Shown here: in pieces, positions 8,228 to 16,700 of the stretch
Layout: each line of letters starts with the position of its first letter
How positions within the stretch are numbered: the first letter of the stretch is position 1
DNA from: Crossiella cryophila
GTDB taxonomy: Bacteria > Actinomycetota > Actinomycetes > Mycobacteriales > Pseudonocardiaceae
Assembly (NCBI RefSeq): GCF_014204915.1
Contig: NZ_JACHMH010000001.1
Coordinates: 5,915,501-5,979,500, forward strand
Length of the DNA: 64,000 nucleotides
Direction of reading: 5' to 3'
Notes under the pieces: generated by a model
Told to the model about the DNA's origin: nothing
The model's input: the letters and a program-made list of their open reading frames with translations, nothing else
Databases searched by the model: none
Program-made: the position numbers and the translations under genes

Positions 8228-8569
8228 GTGAAGTACATGTTGATGATCATGGCCGCGGACAAGGACGCGGACAACGGCTGCACCTTCGAGGACTGGGTGG
8301 CCTATGCGAAGGAACTCAAGGACTCGGGGGTGTGGGTCAGCGGGCACGCGCTGGCCGACCTGGTGACGGCGACGACGGTGCAGGTCGGCGCCTCGGGGGA
8401 GCGCACGGTCACCGACGGGCCGTTCGCCGAGACCCGGGAGGTGCTCGGCGGGTACGACATCATCGACGTCGCCGACCTGGACGAGGCGCTGAAGTGGGCG
8501 GCGCGCTGCCCCGGCTCCCGGGGTGGCGGGGCGGTCGTGGTGCGGCCGGTCGCGGACTTCGGGAACTGA
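8228..8569 (+). CDS. YCII/DGPF-domain protein
   Basis: A 113-residue protein of the YCII-related superfamily. It has the hallmark DGPF motif at residues 63-66 (VTDGPFAETREVLGGY) and a conserved histidine at about residue 40. The GTG at 8228 (KYMLMIMAAD follows) has GGGAG eight bases upstream; the longer frame from 8189 lacks support. DGPF proteins accompany ECF42 sigma factors, and the sigma gene follows five bases later. Their biochemical role is not established. Confidence 0.88.
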   Translation: MKYMLMIMAADKDADNGCTFEDWVAYAKELKDSGVWVSGHALADLVTATTVQVGASGERTVTDGPFAETREVLGGYDIIDVADLDEALKWAARCPGSRGGGAVVVRPVADFGN

Positions 8570-8574
8570 TCGCG

Positions 8575-9834
8575 ATGAGCGAGCAGGCGTCCTCCTCGGT
8601 CGAGTCGATTTTCCGGGAGGAGCACGGCAGGCTGCTGGCCTCCCTGGTGCGCCGTTTCGGCGATCTCGACCTGGCCGAGGAGGTCGCCGCGGAGGCGATC
8701 GAGGCCGCGCTGACGCACTGGCCCGTCGACGGGGTGCCGCACAAGCCCGGCGCGTGGTTGCTGACCACGGCACGGCGCAAGGCGGTGGACCGGCTGCGGC
8801 GGGACCAGGCCTACGCGGCCCGGCTGGCCATCCTGCAGGTCGAAGCCGACCGCGCCGACCCGGCCCCGCCGGCGGATCGCGGTGGGGACCTGCCGGATGA
8901 CCGGTTGCAGTTGTTCTTCACCTGCGCGCACCCGGCGCTGCCCGCGGAGGACCGCGGCGCGCTGACCTTGCGCTGCCTGGCCGGGCTGACCACGCCGGAG
9001 GTGGCACGGGCCTACCTGGTGCCGCCGGCCACGATGGCGCAGCGGATCGTGCGCGCGAAGAAGAAGATCCGGGAGGCGCGCATCCCGTTCCGGGTGCCGG
9101 GCGCGGACGAGTTGCCGGAGCGGCTGCCCGGGGTCCTGCAGGTGCTGTACTCGATCTTCACCGAGGGCTACGCGGCCAGCTCCGGGCCGGAGTTGCAGCG
9201 CCTGGACCTGGCCGAGGAGGCGATCCGGCTGGCCCGGATCCTGCACCGGCTGCTGCCCGGCGAACGGGAGGTGACCGGGCTGCTCGCGTTGCTGCTGCTG
9301 ACCCACGCCCGCCGGGCGGCGCGCACCGGCATGTACGGCGAGCTGATGTTGCTGGCCGATCAGGACCGGTCGCGCTGGGACCGGGCGATGATCGCCGAGG
9401 GCGAGCCGCTGGTGGTCGCCGCGCTGTCCGGCGGCCCGCCCGGCCGGTACGGGGTGCAGGCCGCGATCGCCGCGCTGCACGATGAGGCCGCCGACTTCGC
9501 GAGCACCGACTGGCCGCAGATCGTGGCCCTCTACGACGTGCTGCTCACGATCATGCCGTCGCCGGTGGTGGAGTTGAACCGGGCGGCCGCGGTGGCCATG
9601 CGGGACGGCCCCGCCGCCGGTCTGGCGCTGCTGGACGAACTCGCCGGGGAGCCGAAACTCCGCGGCTACCACCTGTACCCGCTGGCCCGCGCGGACCTCC
9701 TGGAACGCCTGGGCCGCACCGAAGAGGCCGCCACCGCCTACCGGGAAGCCCTGGAACTGGCTGGCTCGGAACCCGACCGCGCACACCTGCGCGACCGACT
9801 TGTCGCCCTGGAGGGCAAAGACCATGGACCGTGA
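8575..9834 (+). CDS. ECF42-type sigma factor with C-terminal TPR-like extension
   Basis: A 419-residue sigma factor, about twice the length of a plain ECF sigma. Region 2 lies at about residues 10-75 (FREEHGRLLASLVRRFGDLDLAEE, AWLLTTARRKAVDRLRR) and region 4 at about 115-170 (RGALTLRCLAGLTTPEVARAY). The remaining 240 residues (DUF6596-like, with ALAREDLLERLGR-type helical repeats) are the extension typical of ECF42. There is no anti-sigma gene nearby, as usual for this group, where the extension is thought to control activity. It follows the DGPF gene and overlaps the next gene by 11 bp. Confidence 0.9.
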   Translation: MSEQASSSVESIFREEHGRLLASLVRRFGDLDLAEEVAAEAIEAALTHWPVDGVPHKPGAWLLTTARRKAVDRLRRDQAYAARLAILQVEADRADPAPPADRGGDLPDDRLQLFFTCAHPALPAEDRGALTLRCLAGLTTPEVARAYLVPPATMAQRIVRAKKKIREARIPFRVPGADELPERLPGVLQVLYSIFTEGYAASSGPELQRLDLAEEAIRLARILHRLLPGEREVTGLLALLLLTHARRAARTGMYGELMLLADQDRSRWDRAMIAEGEPLVVAALSGGPPGRYGVQAAIAALHDEAADFASTDWPQIVALYDVLLTIMPSPVVELNRAAAVAMRDGPAAGLALLDELAGEPKLRGYHLYPLARADLLERLGRTEEAATAYREALELAGSEPDRAHLRDRLVALEGKDHGP

Positions 9835-10471
9835 CCAGATCCTGGACTGGACCTGCCGGCAGCGCCTGCGCCTGGCCGACTTCCTGGAGAGCCTGCCCGA
9901 AGCCGAGTGGCAGTCCCGTTCGCTCTGTCCGGAGTGGACGGTCTACGAGGTCGCCGCGCACATGACCATCTCCACCCGGATGACCTTCGGCGGCCTGGTC
10001 AAGGCCGCGATCCGGGCCCGCGGCGACTTCGACCGGATGGAGGCGACCCTGGCCATCGAGCGGGCGGCCCGGTTCACTCCGGCGGAGTTGATCGTGCAGG
10101 TGCGGGAGCACGCGGGGTCGGCCAAGCGCACGCCCGGTTCGGGTTTGCTGGACCCGTTGACGGACGCGTTGGTGCACGCCCAGGACATCGCGCGGCCGCT
10201 GGGGCGGGTGCTGGCGATGCCGGTGGAGCCGACGGTTCCGGCGCTGGAGCACGTCATGAAGAGCCCGTTCTACGGTGCGCGCAAGCGGTTCCGCGGGATG
10301 CGCCTGGTCGCCACGGATGTCGAGTGGACCTCGGGGGAGGGGGCTGACGAGGTGCGTGGGCCGGTGGGGGAGCTGTTGTTGCTGGCGACCGGGCGGGCGG
10401 CGGGGCTGGCGGGCTTGACGGGGGCGGGTGCGGAGCGGCTGGCCTCAGCCTTCGCCCAGGCGGGCCAGTAG
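9824..10471 (+). CDS. Mycothiol-dependent maleylpyruvate isomerase/DinB-like family protein
   Basis: A 215-residue four-helix-bundle protein. LCPEWTVYEVAAHM near residues 35-48 supplies the first conserved His, and DALVHAQDIARPLG near 123-136 the later one, the MDMPI_N pattern. Members often use mycothiol or bind a metal, but the substrate here is unknown. The ATG at 9824 overlaps the sigma gene by 11 bp, which suggests coexpression with the ECF42/DGPF pair. The 3' end overlaps the convergent NLR gene by 27 bp. Confidence 0.85.
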   Translation: MDRDQILDWTCRQRLRLADFLESLPEAEWQSRSLCPEWTVYEVAAHMTISTRMTFGGLVKAAIRARGDFDRMEATLAIERAARFTPAELIVQVREHAGSAKRTPGSGLLDPLTDALVHAQDIARPLGRVLAMPVEPTVPALEHVMKSPFYGARKRFRGMRLVATDVEWTSGEGADEVRGPVGELLLLATGRAAGLAGLTGAGAERLASAFAQAGQ

Positions 10472-12460
10472 CCAGTTGACCTGCTGGTGCCGGTGCTGGG
10501 CCTGGTGCAGGACAAGGGATTCGCGCCAGGCGGTGGCCGCCTGCCCGGTCTGGCCGAGGGCGGTGTGCGCACTGCCCAGGCGGCGCAGGATGTCGGCCTG
10601 TTCGTAGGTGTCGCCGAGTTCCCGGTACTGGGCCAGGGCTTGGTGCAGGTAGTCGATGGCCTCGTGGTGGCGGCCCAGTTTCAGCGCGATGCTGCCGAGG
10701 CTGTGCAGGGCGCCGGCTTCGCCGTCCCGGTAGTCGTGGGTGCGGGAGAGCGCCAGTGCGGTGGTGAAGTAGTCGACGGCCTTGAGTTCCAGGCCGAGGT
10801 TGACCAGGTGCCAGCCGTAGCCCTTGAGCGCCTTGGCCCGCCACTCCGGTGCGTTGAGCTGCTCGAAGGCGTCCAGGGCGTGGGTGGCGGCTTCCAGGGC
10901 CCGCTGGTGATCACCCAGGGCCTGCCAGGCGAGCGCGAGCGCGCGCTGGGCGTGGGCTTGACCGGCGAGGTCGTTGGCTTCGGTGGCCAGTTCGACCGCG
11001 CGGCGCAGGTGGTCGAGTGCTTCCCGGGGCTGGCCGAGGCGTAGGCAGGCGCGGCCGAGTAGCCGGAGCGCGGTGTGGCGGGCTTCGGCGTGGTCGAGCT
11101 GGTCGGCGGCGGCCAGGCCGAGGGCCCAGGTGGTGTGGTGGTCGTGCTGGTGGCCGCGGCGCTGCTGGAAGGTGGTCAGGGCCCAGGCGAGTTGCCAGGT
11201 CAGCAGGGGATCGCCGAGGTGCAGGGCGGTGAGCAGGCCGGGGTGTTCGGCGTCGAACCAGGTCAGGGCGGCCTGTTCGTCGGGTAGTTCCAGCGGTGGG
11301 GTGCGGGGTGGGCCGGGTGGCAGGGGGTGCACGTGGAGTTGGTCGAGGTGGTGGTGGGCGGCCAGGGCGGTGTGCAGGTAGAAGTCGGTGAGCCCGGTCA
11401 GGTCCCGGTCGATGGCCACGGTGGCGGCGAACTTGCGGACCAGGTCGTGCATGCGCCACCGGTTGGCCGTGTCCCGGTGGATCAGGGATGCCTGTTCCAG
11501 GGCGCGCAGGGTGCGGCGGGTGTCGGGGGAACCAGCCAGCGCGGTGGCGGCGGGCAGGCTGATATCGGGGCCGGGGGCGATGCCGAGCAGGCCGAACACA
11601 CGGGCCTGTTCGACGCTGAGGGCGCGGTGGGACCAGGACAGGACGGCGGTGACGCTGGCGGTCGGGTCGTCCTCGTCCAGGCCGGTGTCGCGGAGTTCGG
11701 CGATGACCTCGGACAGCGGCAGGTGCGGCTGGATGCGGGCGCGTCCGGCGACGATGGTGAGCGCCAGGGGCAGGCCGCCGCAGAGTTCGCCGAGTTCACG
11801 CAGGTCAGCCGGGTCGGCGTGGCCTAGGCGGGTGGCGAGCAGTTCGTGCGCGGCCTGTCGGGGGAGGACGTCCAGGGCGACGTGCTGGGCTCCGTGTGCG
11901 CCGATCAGACCGGGGAGGTGGTTGCGGCTGGTGACCAGCACTGTGCAGGTCGGGCTGCCCGGGAGCAGCGGGACGACCTGGGCGGTGTCCACGGCGTTGT
12001 CCAGGATGATCAGCAGGCGTTTGCCCGCGACCAGGCTGCGGTAGTGCGCGAACGGGTCGGCGGGCTGGTGGGCCGGGTCCTGGCCGAGGGCGTCCAGGAA
12101 GCCGTGGACGGCGGTTTCGGGGGCGAGGGGTTCGCTGTCGGGGCTGAAGCCGCGGAGGTCGACGAAGAGTTGGCCGTCCGGGAAGTCCTCGAGTCGCTGG
12201 TGGGCCCAGTGCAGGGCGAGTGCGGTTTTGCCGATGCCGCCGGTGCCGGCCAGTGCGGTGATGGCCACGGTCGCGTTGCCGCCCAGCGCGTTGGTGAGGG
12301 CGGTGAGTTCCGGGGTGCGGCCGACGAAGCTGGTCGGGGCGGGTGGGAGTTGGCGGGGGATCGGCGGTGGGGTGGCGCCCAGGTGGATGTCGCCGGTGAT
12401 CGAGGCGGCCTGGATCAGGTGGCCGCCGACCGAGCCCGCGTTGTCGTTACTGTGCGTCAC
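10445..12460 (-). CDS. NLR-like NB-ARC ATPase with TPR sensor and amyloid-type N-terminal motif
   Basis: A 671-residue STAND ATPase. Residues 9-28 (GSVGGHLIQAASITGDIHLG) resemble the bacterial amyloid signalling sequences found at NLR termini. FVGRTPEL opens the NB-ARC domain; Walker A is GTGGIGKT at about 72-79 and Walker B RLLIILD at about 148-154, followed by a winged-helix region. From about residue 370 the protein is helical TPR repeats, the presumed sensor. There is no DNA-binding SARP domain, unlike AfsR. It may transmit a signal through its N-terminal motif. The start overlaps the end of the methyltransferase gene by 14 bp, so the two are probably cotranscribed. Confidence 0.88.
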   Translation of the reverse strand: MTHSNDNAGSVGGHLIQAASITGDIHLGATPPPIPRQLPPAPTSFVGRTPELTALTNALGGNATVAITALAGTGGIGKTALALHWAHQRLEDFPDGQLFVDLRGFSPDSEPLAPETAVHGFLDALGQDPAHQPADPFAHYRSLVAGKRLLIILDNAVDTAQVVPLLPGSPTCTVLVTSRNHLPGLIGAHGAQHVALDVLPRQAAHELLATRLGHADPADLRELGELCGGLPLALTIVAGRARIQPHLPLSEVIAELRDTGLDEDDPTASVTAVLSWSHRALSVEQARVFGLLGIAPGPDISLPAATALAGSPDTRRTLRALEQASLIHRDTANRWRMHDLVRKFAATVAIDRDLTGLTDFYLHTALAAHHHLDQLHVHPLPPGPPRTPPLELPDEQAALTWFDAEHPGLLTALHLGDPLLTWQLAWALTTFQQRRGHQHDHHTTWALGLAAADQLDHAEARHTALRLLGRACLRLGQPREALDHLRRAVELATEANDLAGQAHAQRALALAWQALGDHQRALEAATHALDAFEQLNAPEWRAKALKGYGWHLVNLGLELKAVDYFTTALALSRTHDYRDGEAGALHSLGSIALKLGRHHEAIDYLHQALAQYRELGDTYEQADILRRLGSAHTALGQTGQAATAWRESLVLHQAQHRHQQVNWLLARLGEG

Positions 12461-13196
12461 GCGGGTTGACTGTAGTGGGTCGGCGGAACAACGCGGTCCA
12501 GAGGAAGGGTTCGCCGAAGCTGGGGGAGTCGGCGGGTTCGTCGTGCATGCGGCGGAGTTCGACTTCGGTGAGGTCGGCGAAGATCCAGCGCAGCGACTCG
12601 GGGGTGAAGGCGAGTCCGCCGCCGAGGCCGCCCTGGTGGTACAGCTCGGTGTCGGACAGCTCGGAACCCATTGCGCCGGAAGCGAAACAGGTCAGCGCGA
12701 AGTGTCCGCCGGGGGTGAGTAGCCGGTGGAGCAGGGCGAGGTAGCTGATCCGGCGGTGCGGGGGCAGGTGGTGCAGGCAGCCGGAGTCGTAGATCAGGTC
12801 GTACGGGCCGGTCAGCTCGGTGGAAAAGGCGTCCCCGCAAAGGAAATTGACGTCGGCCTCGGCTTCGCGGGCTCGGTCGCGGGCCCAGTCCAGGGCGGTG
12901 GGGGAGAGGTCGATGGCGTCCACGGTGAAGCCCGCGGTGGCCAGGTGCACGGCGTTGCGGCCCGGTCCGCAGCCCAGGTCCAGGGCCCGGCCGGGGGTGA
13001 TCAGGCCGCGGTCGAGGTAGGAGGCCAGGTTCTCGTCGGGTTTGGCCACGAAGAACGGCACCGGCTTGTCCCGGTCGGCGTAGAAGTCGTCCCACCAGGT
13101 GGAGCCCGCCTGGCTGGTCCAGCGGTCCGCCTCGCGGGCGAACAGGCCGTCCAGCAGCCGGAGCACATCGTCCACATCGCGAATGTCCCGGTCCAT
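12447..13196 (-). CDS. Class I SAM-dependent methyltransferase
   Basis: A 249-residue protein with motif I ALDLGCGPGRNA at 71-82, the acidic end of strand 2 at VDAIDLS (about 91-97), and post-motif GPYDLIYDSGCLHHLP (about 130-145). It fits the UbiE/Tehb-like Rossmann methyltransferases; the substrate is not evident. An N-terminal helix with WWDDFYADRDKPVPFF is shared with many actinobacterial homologues. It begins 77 bp from the divergent nucleotidyltransferase gene and runs into the NLR gene. Confidence 0.88.
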   Translation of the reverse strand: MDRDIRDVDDVLRLLDGLFAREADRWTSQAGSTWWDDFYADRDKPVPFFVAKPDENLASYLDRGLITPGRALDLGCGPGRNAVHLATAGFTVDAIDLSPTALDWARDRAREAEADVNFLCGDAFSTELTGPYDLIYDSGCLHHLPPHRRISYLALLHRLLTPGGHFALTCFASGAMGSELSDTELYHQGGLGGGLAFTPESLRWIFADLTEVELRRMHDEPADSPSFGEPFLWTALFRRPTTVNPRDAQ

Positions 13197-13273
13197 CCGG
13201 ATCCCCCTTTCCGCAGGTCAATCCTAGTGCAGTCCGGAGGTGTGAGCCGGGGATAGGTGGGTATCCGGGCTGC

Positions 13274-13954
13274 ATGGTCAGCACTGGAGCAGCGATGGCC
13301 GACGACCTGCCGCCGTTACCCCTGGAGGACCCACCGGACCAGCCGCCCACCGCCGATCCGGAGGCGTTGCTGCGCACCCTGGTCAAGGTGGTGACCACGT
13401 TGCGCGGCCAGGACATCCCGTTCGCGGTCACCGGTGGCGCCGCGGTGTACGCGCGGGGTGGGGCGGCCTCCGATCACGACATCGATCTGCTGGTCACCGT
13501 CGAGGACGCCCGCCGTGCGGTGCAGGCGTTGATGGACAACGGGATGCGCGGGGCGCAGCCGCCGGAGGACTGGCTGCTCAAGGCCTATGACGGGGACCGG
13601 TTGATCGACCTGATCTTCCGGCCCAACGACCGGCCGGTCACCGCGGAACAGCTCGCCGCCGCCGAGGACCTGCGGGTCGGCTCGGTCACCGCGCCGGTGG
13701 CACGGGCCACCGATCTGGTGGTGGACAAGCTTTTGGTGCTCGGGCCGCATCGGTGTGACTTCACCGAGTTGCTGCCGATGGCCAGGGCGTTGCGGGAACA
13801 GGTCGACTGGGAACGGGTCGCCACCGACACCGCGGGCTCGCCGTACGCCGAGGCATTCCTGTTGCTGGCCAAGCGACTGCGGATCGCCCCGGCACTCGGC
13901 GCGCTCGGCCAGCGAGGAGGACAGGGTGAACGAAGCGCGAACACCGCAGTATGA
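13274..13954 (+). CDS. Nucleotidyltransferase-fold protein
   Basis: A 226-residue protein with the minimal nucleotidyltransferase signature: Gly54-Gly55, then SDHDIDLLV supplying Asp69 and Asp71, and a third acidic residue in LIDLIF (Asp112). It resembles stand-alone MNT/AbiEii-like enzymes that transfer nucleotides to proteins or small molecules. The target is unknown. The ATG at 13274 is taken; a second ATG at 13295 is possible. It overlaps the BON-domain gene by 29 bp, and that gene is coupled to a metallophosphoesterase, so a modification/removal pair is conceivable. Confidence 0.85.
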   Translation: MVSTGAAMADDLPPLPLEDPPDQPPTADPEALLRTLVKVVTTLRGQDIPFAVTGGAAVYARGGAASDHDIDLLVTVEDARRAVQALMDNGMRGAQPPEDWLLKAYDGDRLIDLIFRPNDRPVTAEQLAAAEDLRVGSVTAPVARATDLVVDKLLVLGPHRCDFTELLPMARALREQVDWERVATDTAGSPYAEAFLLLAKRLRIAPALGALGQRGGQGERSANTAV

Positions 13955-14183
13955 GGTCAGCCGGCTGCGCCGGGCGCTGGTGGAGGACCCCCGCACCGCC
14001 GAGCAGGGGGTCAGGGTCACCGTGCGCGGGCAGCACGTGTTCCTGGTCGGCGAGGTGGCCAGTGAGGCGCGCAGGCGTGGTCTGGACGAGGTGATCGGGG
14101 AGGTGGCGCCGGATCTGGTGGTGCACAACGAGACCCACGTGGCCGGTGCGGCCGCCCCGGTTGGACGGGAGGAGTTGCGGTGA
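13926..14183 (+). CDS. Small BON-domain protein
   Basis: An 85-residue protein starting at a GTG with an excellent GAGGAGG ribosome binding site at 13914-13920. Residues about 26-75 (GVRVTVRGQHVFLVGEVASE then VVHNETHV) match the BON pattern of beta-strand, conserved Gly and helix, a fold that binds lipids or macromolecules. No signal peptide is seen, so it is probably cytoplasmic, which is unusual for BON proteins. It overlaps both neighbours (29 bp upstream, GTGA with the phosphoesterase). Confidence 0.78.
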   Translation: MNEARTPQYEVSRLRRALVEDPRTAEQGVRVTVRGQHVFLVGEVASEARRRGLDEVIGEVAPDLVVHNETHVAGAAAPVGREELR

Positions 14184-14914
14184 TCCGGATAGCCGCGGTC
14201 GGCGACGTGCACCTGGGACCGGACGCCGCCGGACACCTACGGCCCGCCCTGGAACAGCTGGGCGAGTGCGCCGACGTGCTGTTGCTGGCGGGTGATCTGA
14301 CCAAGCACGGCAGCCTGGAGGAGGCCCAGGTGGTGGCCGAGGAGTTCGCCGACCTGGCGGTGCCGGTGCTGGCGGTGCTGGGCAACCACGACCACCACGC
14401 CGACGTGCCCGAGCAGGTCGCCGAACTGCTCACCGGGCACGGCATCACGGTGCTGGAGGGCGAGGCGGTCACGCTGGAGCTGGGCGGGTGCAGGCTGGGT
14501 GTGGCCGGGGTGAAGGGTTTCGGCGGCGGGTTCGCCGGGAAGTGCGGCAGTGCGTTCGGGGAGCGGGAGATGAAGGCGTTCATCAACCACACCAACGGGA
14601 TCGCCGAGCGGCTCGCCGACGCGCTGCACGGCCTGGACTGCGATGTGAAGGTCGCGCTGACCCACTACTCACCGGTGACCGACACGCTCAAGGGTGAGCC
14701 GCCGGAGATCTATCCGTTCCTGGGGTCCTACCTGCTGGCCGAGGCCATCGACAGCGCGGGCGCCGATCTGGCCGTGCACGGGCACGCCCACTTCGGCACC
14801 GAGCACGGCAGTACCCCTGGCGGGGTGCGGGTGCGCAACGTGGCCCAGCCGGTGATCAAGAGCGCCTACCAGGTGTACTGCCTGGAACCGGCGGTCGCGG
14901 CCACCTCGGTGTAG
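14180..14914 (+). CDS. Calcineurin-like metallophosphoesterase
   Basis: A 244-residue enzyme with the complete metal-binding set: GDVHLG (Asp9, His11), GDLTKHG (Asp39), GNHDHH (Asn69, His70), THYSP (His162) and HGHAH (His200, His202). Family members hydrolyse phosphomono- or diesters with a dinuclear metal centre. The GTG start overlaps the BON stop. It is the last gene of a three-gene coupled operon with the nucleotidyltransferase and ends before a strong hairpin terminator. Confidence 0.92.
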   Translation: MIRIAAVGDVHLGPDAAGHLRPALEQLGECADVLLLAGDLTKHGSLEEAQVVAEEFADLAVPVLAVLGNHDHHADVPEQVAELLTGHGITVLEGEAVTLELGGCRLGVAGVKGFGGGFAGKCGSAFGEREMKAFINHTNGIAERLADALHGLDCDVKVALTHYSPVTDTLKGEPPEIYPFLGSYLLAEAIDSAGADLAVHGHAHFGTEHGSTPGGVRVRNVAQPVIKSAYQVYCLEPAVAATSV

Positions 14915-15078
14915 GCGGTGCCGATGCGGTTGGGTGATTTTCTTTGTGGCAGCAGGTTTCCGGTCGGGCGGGGCGGGTAGCCGATGAGTGCGTGACGAAC
15001 CGTCCTACTGGGACGGTGAGGCCAACCGAGAGGAGCGCGTGACCGGGAAGCAGGGCCCGGTCACCGCCCGCGGGAAAC

Positions 15079-15120
15079 CGGTCGTGCCGCCCCCGCTCAC
15101 CACCGGGGGCGGCACGACCG
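15079..15120. terminator. Bidirectional hairpin terminator
   Basis: Perfect 17-bp arms at 15079-15095 and 15104-15120 (core GGTCGTGCCGCCCCCG) flank an 8-base loop. It lies between convergent genes (metallophosphoesterase on plus, serine hydrolase on minus). No T-tract follows, as is usual in high-GC actinomycetes. Confidence 0.85.
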
Positions 15121-15149
15121 CCGCTGTGGTCAGGCAGGGCCGAGCCGGG

Positions 15150-15986
15150 TCAGGCAGGCGATACCGGTTCGCTGACCCGGCCGATGCCCGCGGTCAGGGC
15201 CCGGCCCGCGGCCCGCCGGTCCATGCCCTCCGGCCAGCTGGTGAGCAGCACCACCACGTACTGGTGATCGCCGCCGACCAGGCCGGTGGTGTGCACCATG
15301 GTCCGCTCCGCGCTGCTGCCCCAGCCCTGTTTGATCGCCCATCGGGCGCCTTGCAGACCGTCCGGGATGCCGAAGTGCTGGTCGAAGCCGTCCGCCGCGG
15401 TCCGCGGTGCCGCGGCCATCGACGTGGTCAGCAGCTGGCGGTGTTCCCGGGAGGCCACCGCGGAGATGTGCCGGTACACCAGCGCGACGTCGTGCGCGGT
15501 GAGCTGGGTGTCGCCCCACTGCCCGGCCTTCTTCGGCGGCCGCACCCCGCCCAGCTTGAGCTTGTCGGCCATCCGCTGCACGATCTGCGGTCCGCCCTGC
15601 GCGGTCCACAGGGCGCTGGCCGCGTTGTCGTCGCTGACCGTGAGCATCCGCTCGACCAGGTCCTCGGCGGCCTCGCCCTGGCGTTCCAGCGCGTCCAGCG
15701 CGATCAGCAGTTTCACCACCGAGGCCGAGGCGAACCGCTGTTGCGCGTTGACCCCGGCCACCACCTGGCAGGAGGATAGGTCGACCACCTCGTAGCCGAT
15801 ACTCGCCCCGCGGGCGGACTCGTCCACCGCCTTGCGTACCGCGGCCGCCGACCCGGTCGGATTCCCCGGTGCGGTCAGCGGCCCGGTGCACCCGGTCCGC
15901 CACGGATCGCGCCCGAACGAGGTGATCAGCACCGTGGCCACCACCGCGACAACCAGCCCCACCGGCAGCCACAGACGTACTCGCAT
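15150..15986 (-). CDS. Membrane-anchored beta-lactamase-fold serine hydrolase
   Basis: A 278-residue class A beta-lactamase-like protein with an N-terminal hydrophobic segment at about residues 5-22, so it is exported or tethered. The SxxK motif is SVVK (Ser89, Lys92); the SDN-like motif is SDDNAAS (about 118-124); the KTG position reads KQG (219-221). No clear Glu166-containing omega loop is recognised, so it is more likely a peptidase-like or penicillin-binding hydrolase than a true resistance enzyme. ATG 15986 is preceded by AGAGG; a longer frame to 16022 is less likely. Confidence 0.82.
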   Translation of the reverse strand: MRVRLWLPVGLVVAVVATVLITSFGRDPWRTGCTGPLTAPGNPTGSAAAVRKAVDESARGASIGYEVVDLSSCQVVAGVNAQQRFASASVVKLLIALDALERQGEAAEDLVERMLTVSDDNAASALWTAQGGPQIVQRMADKLKLGGVRPPKKAGQWGDTQLTAHDVALVYRHISAVASREHRQLLTTSMAAAPRTAADGFDQHFGIPDGLQGARWAIKQGWGSSAERTMVHTTGLVGGDHQYVVVLLTSWPEGMDRRAAGRALTAGIGRVSEPVSPA

Positions 15987-16057
15987 GCCCTCTTTACGCC
16001 GAAAGCATGAACCCGGTTGCAACGGAAATCAGTTGCCCGATCGCGGACACTGACCCC

Positions 16058-16615
16058 ATGGCGATCTTCCTGACCACCGAACGCCTGGTCCTCACCGTCC
16101 CGGCGCCCGCAGACCTCCCCGACGTCATCGCGTTGCACGGCGACCCCGAGGTGATGCGCTACCTCAGCGCGCCCAAGAGCCCGGCCGAGACCGAGGCGGG
16201 TTTCACCAGCAGGATGAGCGCCCGCTACCCGCGTGGCCTCGGTTACTGGATCGCCCGGCGCCGCGAGACCGGCGAGTTCCTCGGCTGGTTCGAGCTGTAT
16301 CCCAGCGAGGCCGACTCGACGGTCGTCGAACTCGGCTACCGCCTCGCCACCGCGGCCTGGGGTCAGGGCCTGGCGAGTGAGGGGTCGATCGCGTTGGTGG
16401 ACAAGGCGTTCCGGGAGCATGGGGTCCGGGTGGTCACCGCGAACACCATGGCGGTGAACGCGGGGTCGCGGCGGGTGATGGAGAAGGCCGGGCTGCGGTT
16501 CGCCCGGACCTTCTTCGCCGACTGGGACGGTGAGGAGATCGAGGGCAGCGAGCAGGGCGACGTGGAGTACCAGCTGACCAGGGAGGAGTGGTCGGCCTCG
16601 ACCACCCAACCCTGA
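16058..16615 (+). CDS. RimJ/RimL-type GNAT acetyltransferase
   Basis: A 185-residue acetyltransferase starting FLTTERLVLTVP, the family N-terminus. ELGYRLATAAWGQGLASEGSIAL at about 87-109 contains the acetyl-CoA pyrophosphate-binding loop, and NAGSRRVMEKAGLRFAR is the typical C-terminal helix. Targets in this family are protein N-termini or small amines; none can be named here. The ATG at 16058 is preferred to an upstream ATG at 16007, which falls in the divergent promoter region shared with the serine hydrolase gene. Confidence 0.88.
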   Translation: MAIFLTTERLVLTVPAPADLPDVIALHGDPEVMRYLSAPKSPAETEAGFTSRMSARYPRGLGYWIARRRETGEFLGWFELYPSEADSTVVELGYRLATAAWGQGLASEGSIALVDKAFREHGVRVVTANTMAVNAGSRRVMEKAGLRFARTFFADWDGEEIEGSEQGDVEYQLTREEWSASTTQP

Positions 16616-16700
16616 CTCACCCGCCCGCCGCCCGTTGCCCTGCGCGGCTGTCCGCCGCCGGGCGTCCTCGGGCCGCGACCGCCGCCCGCGAACCGCTCGG

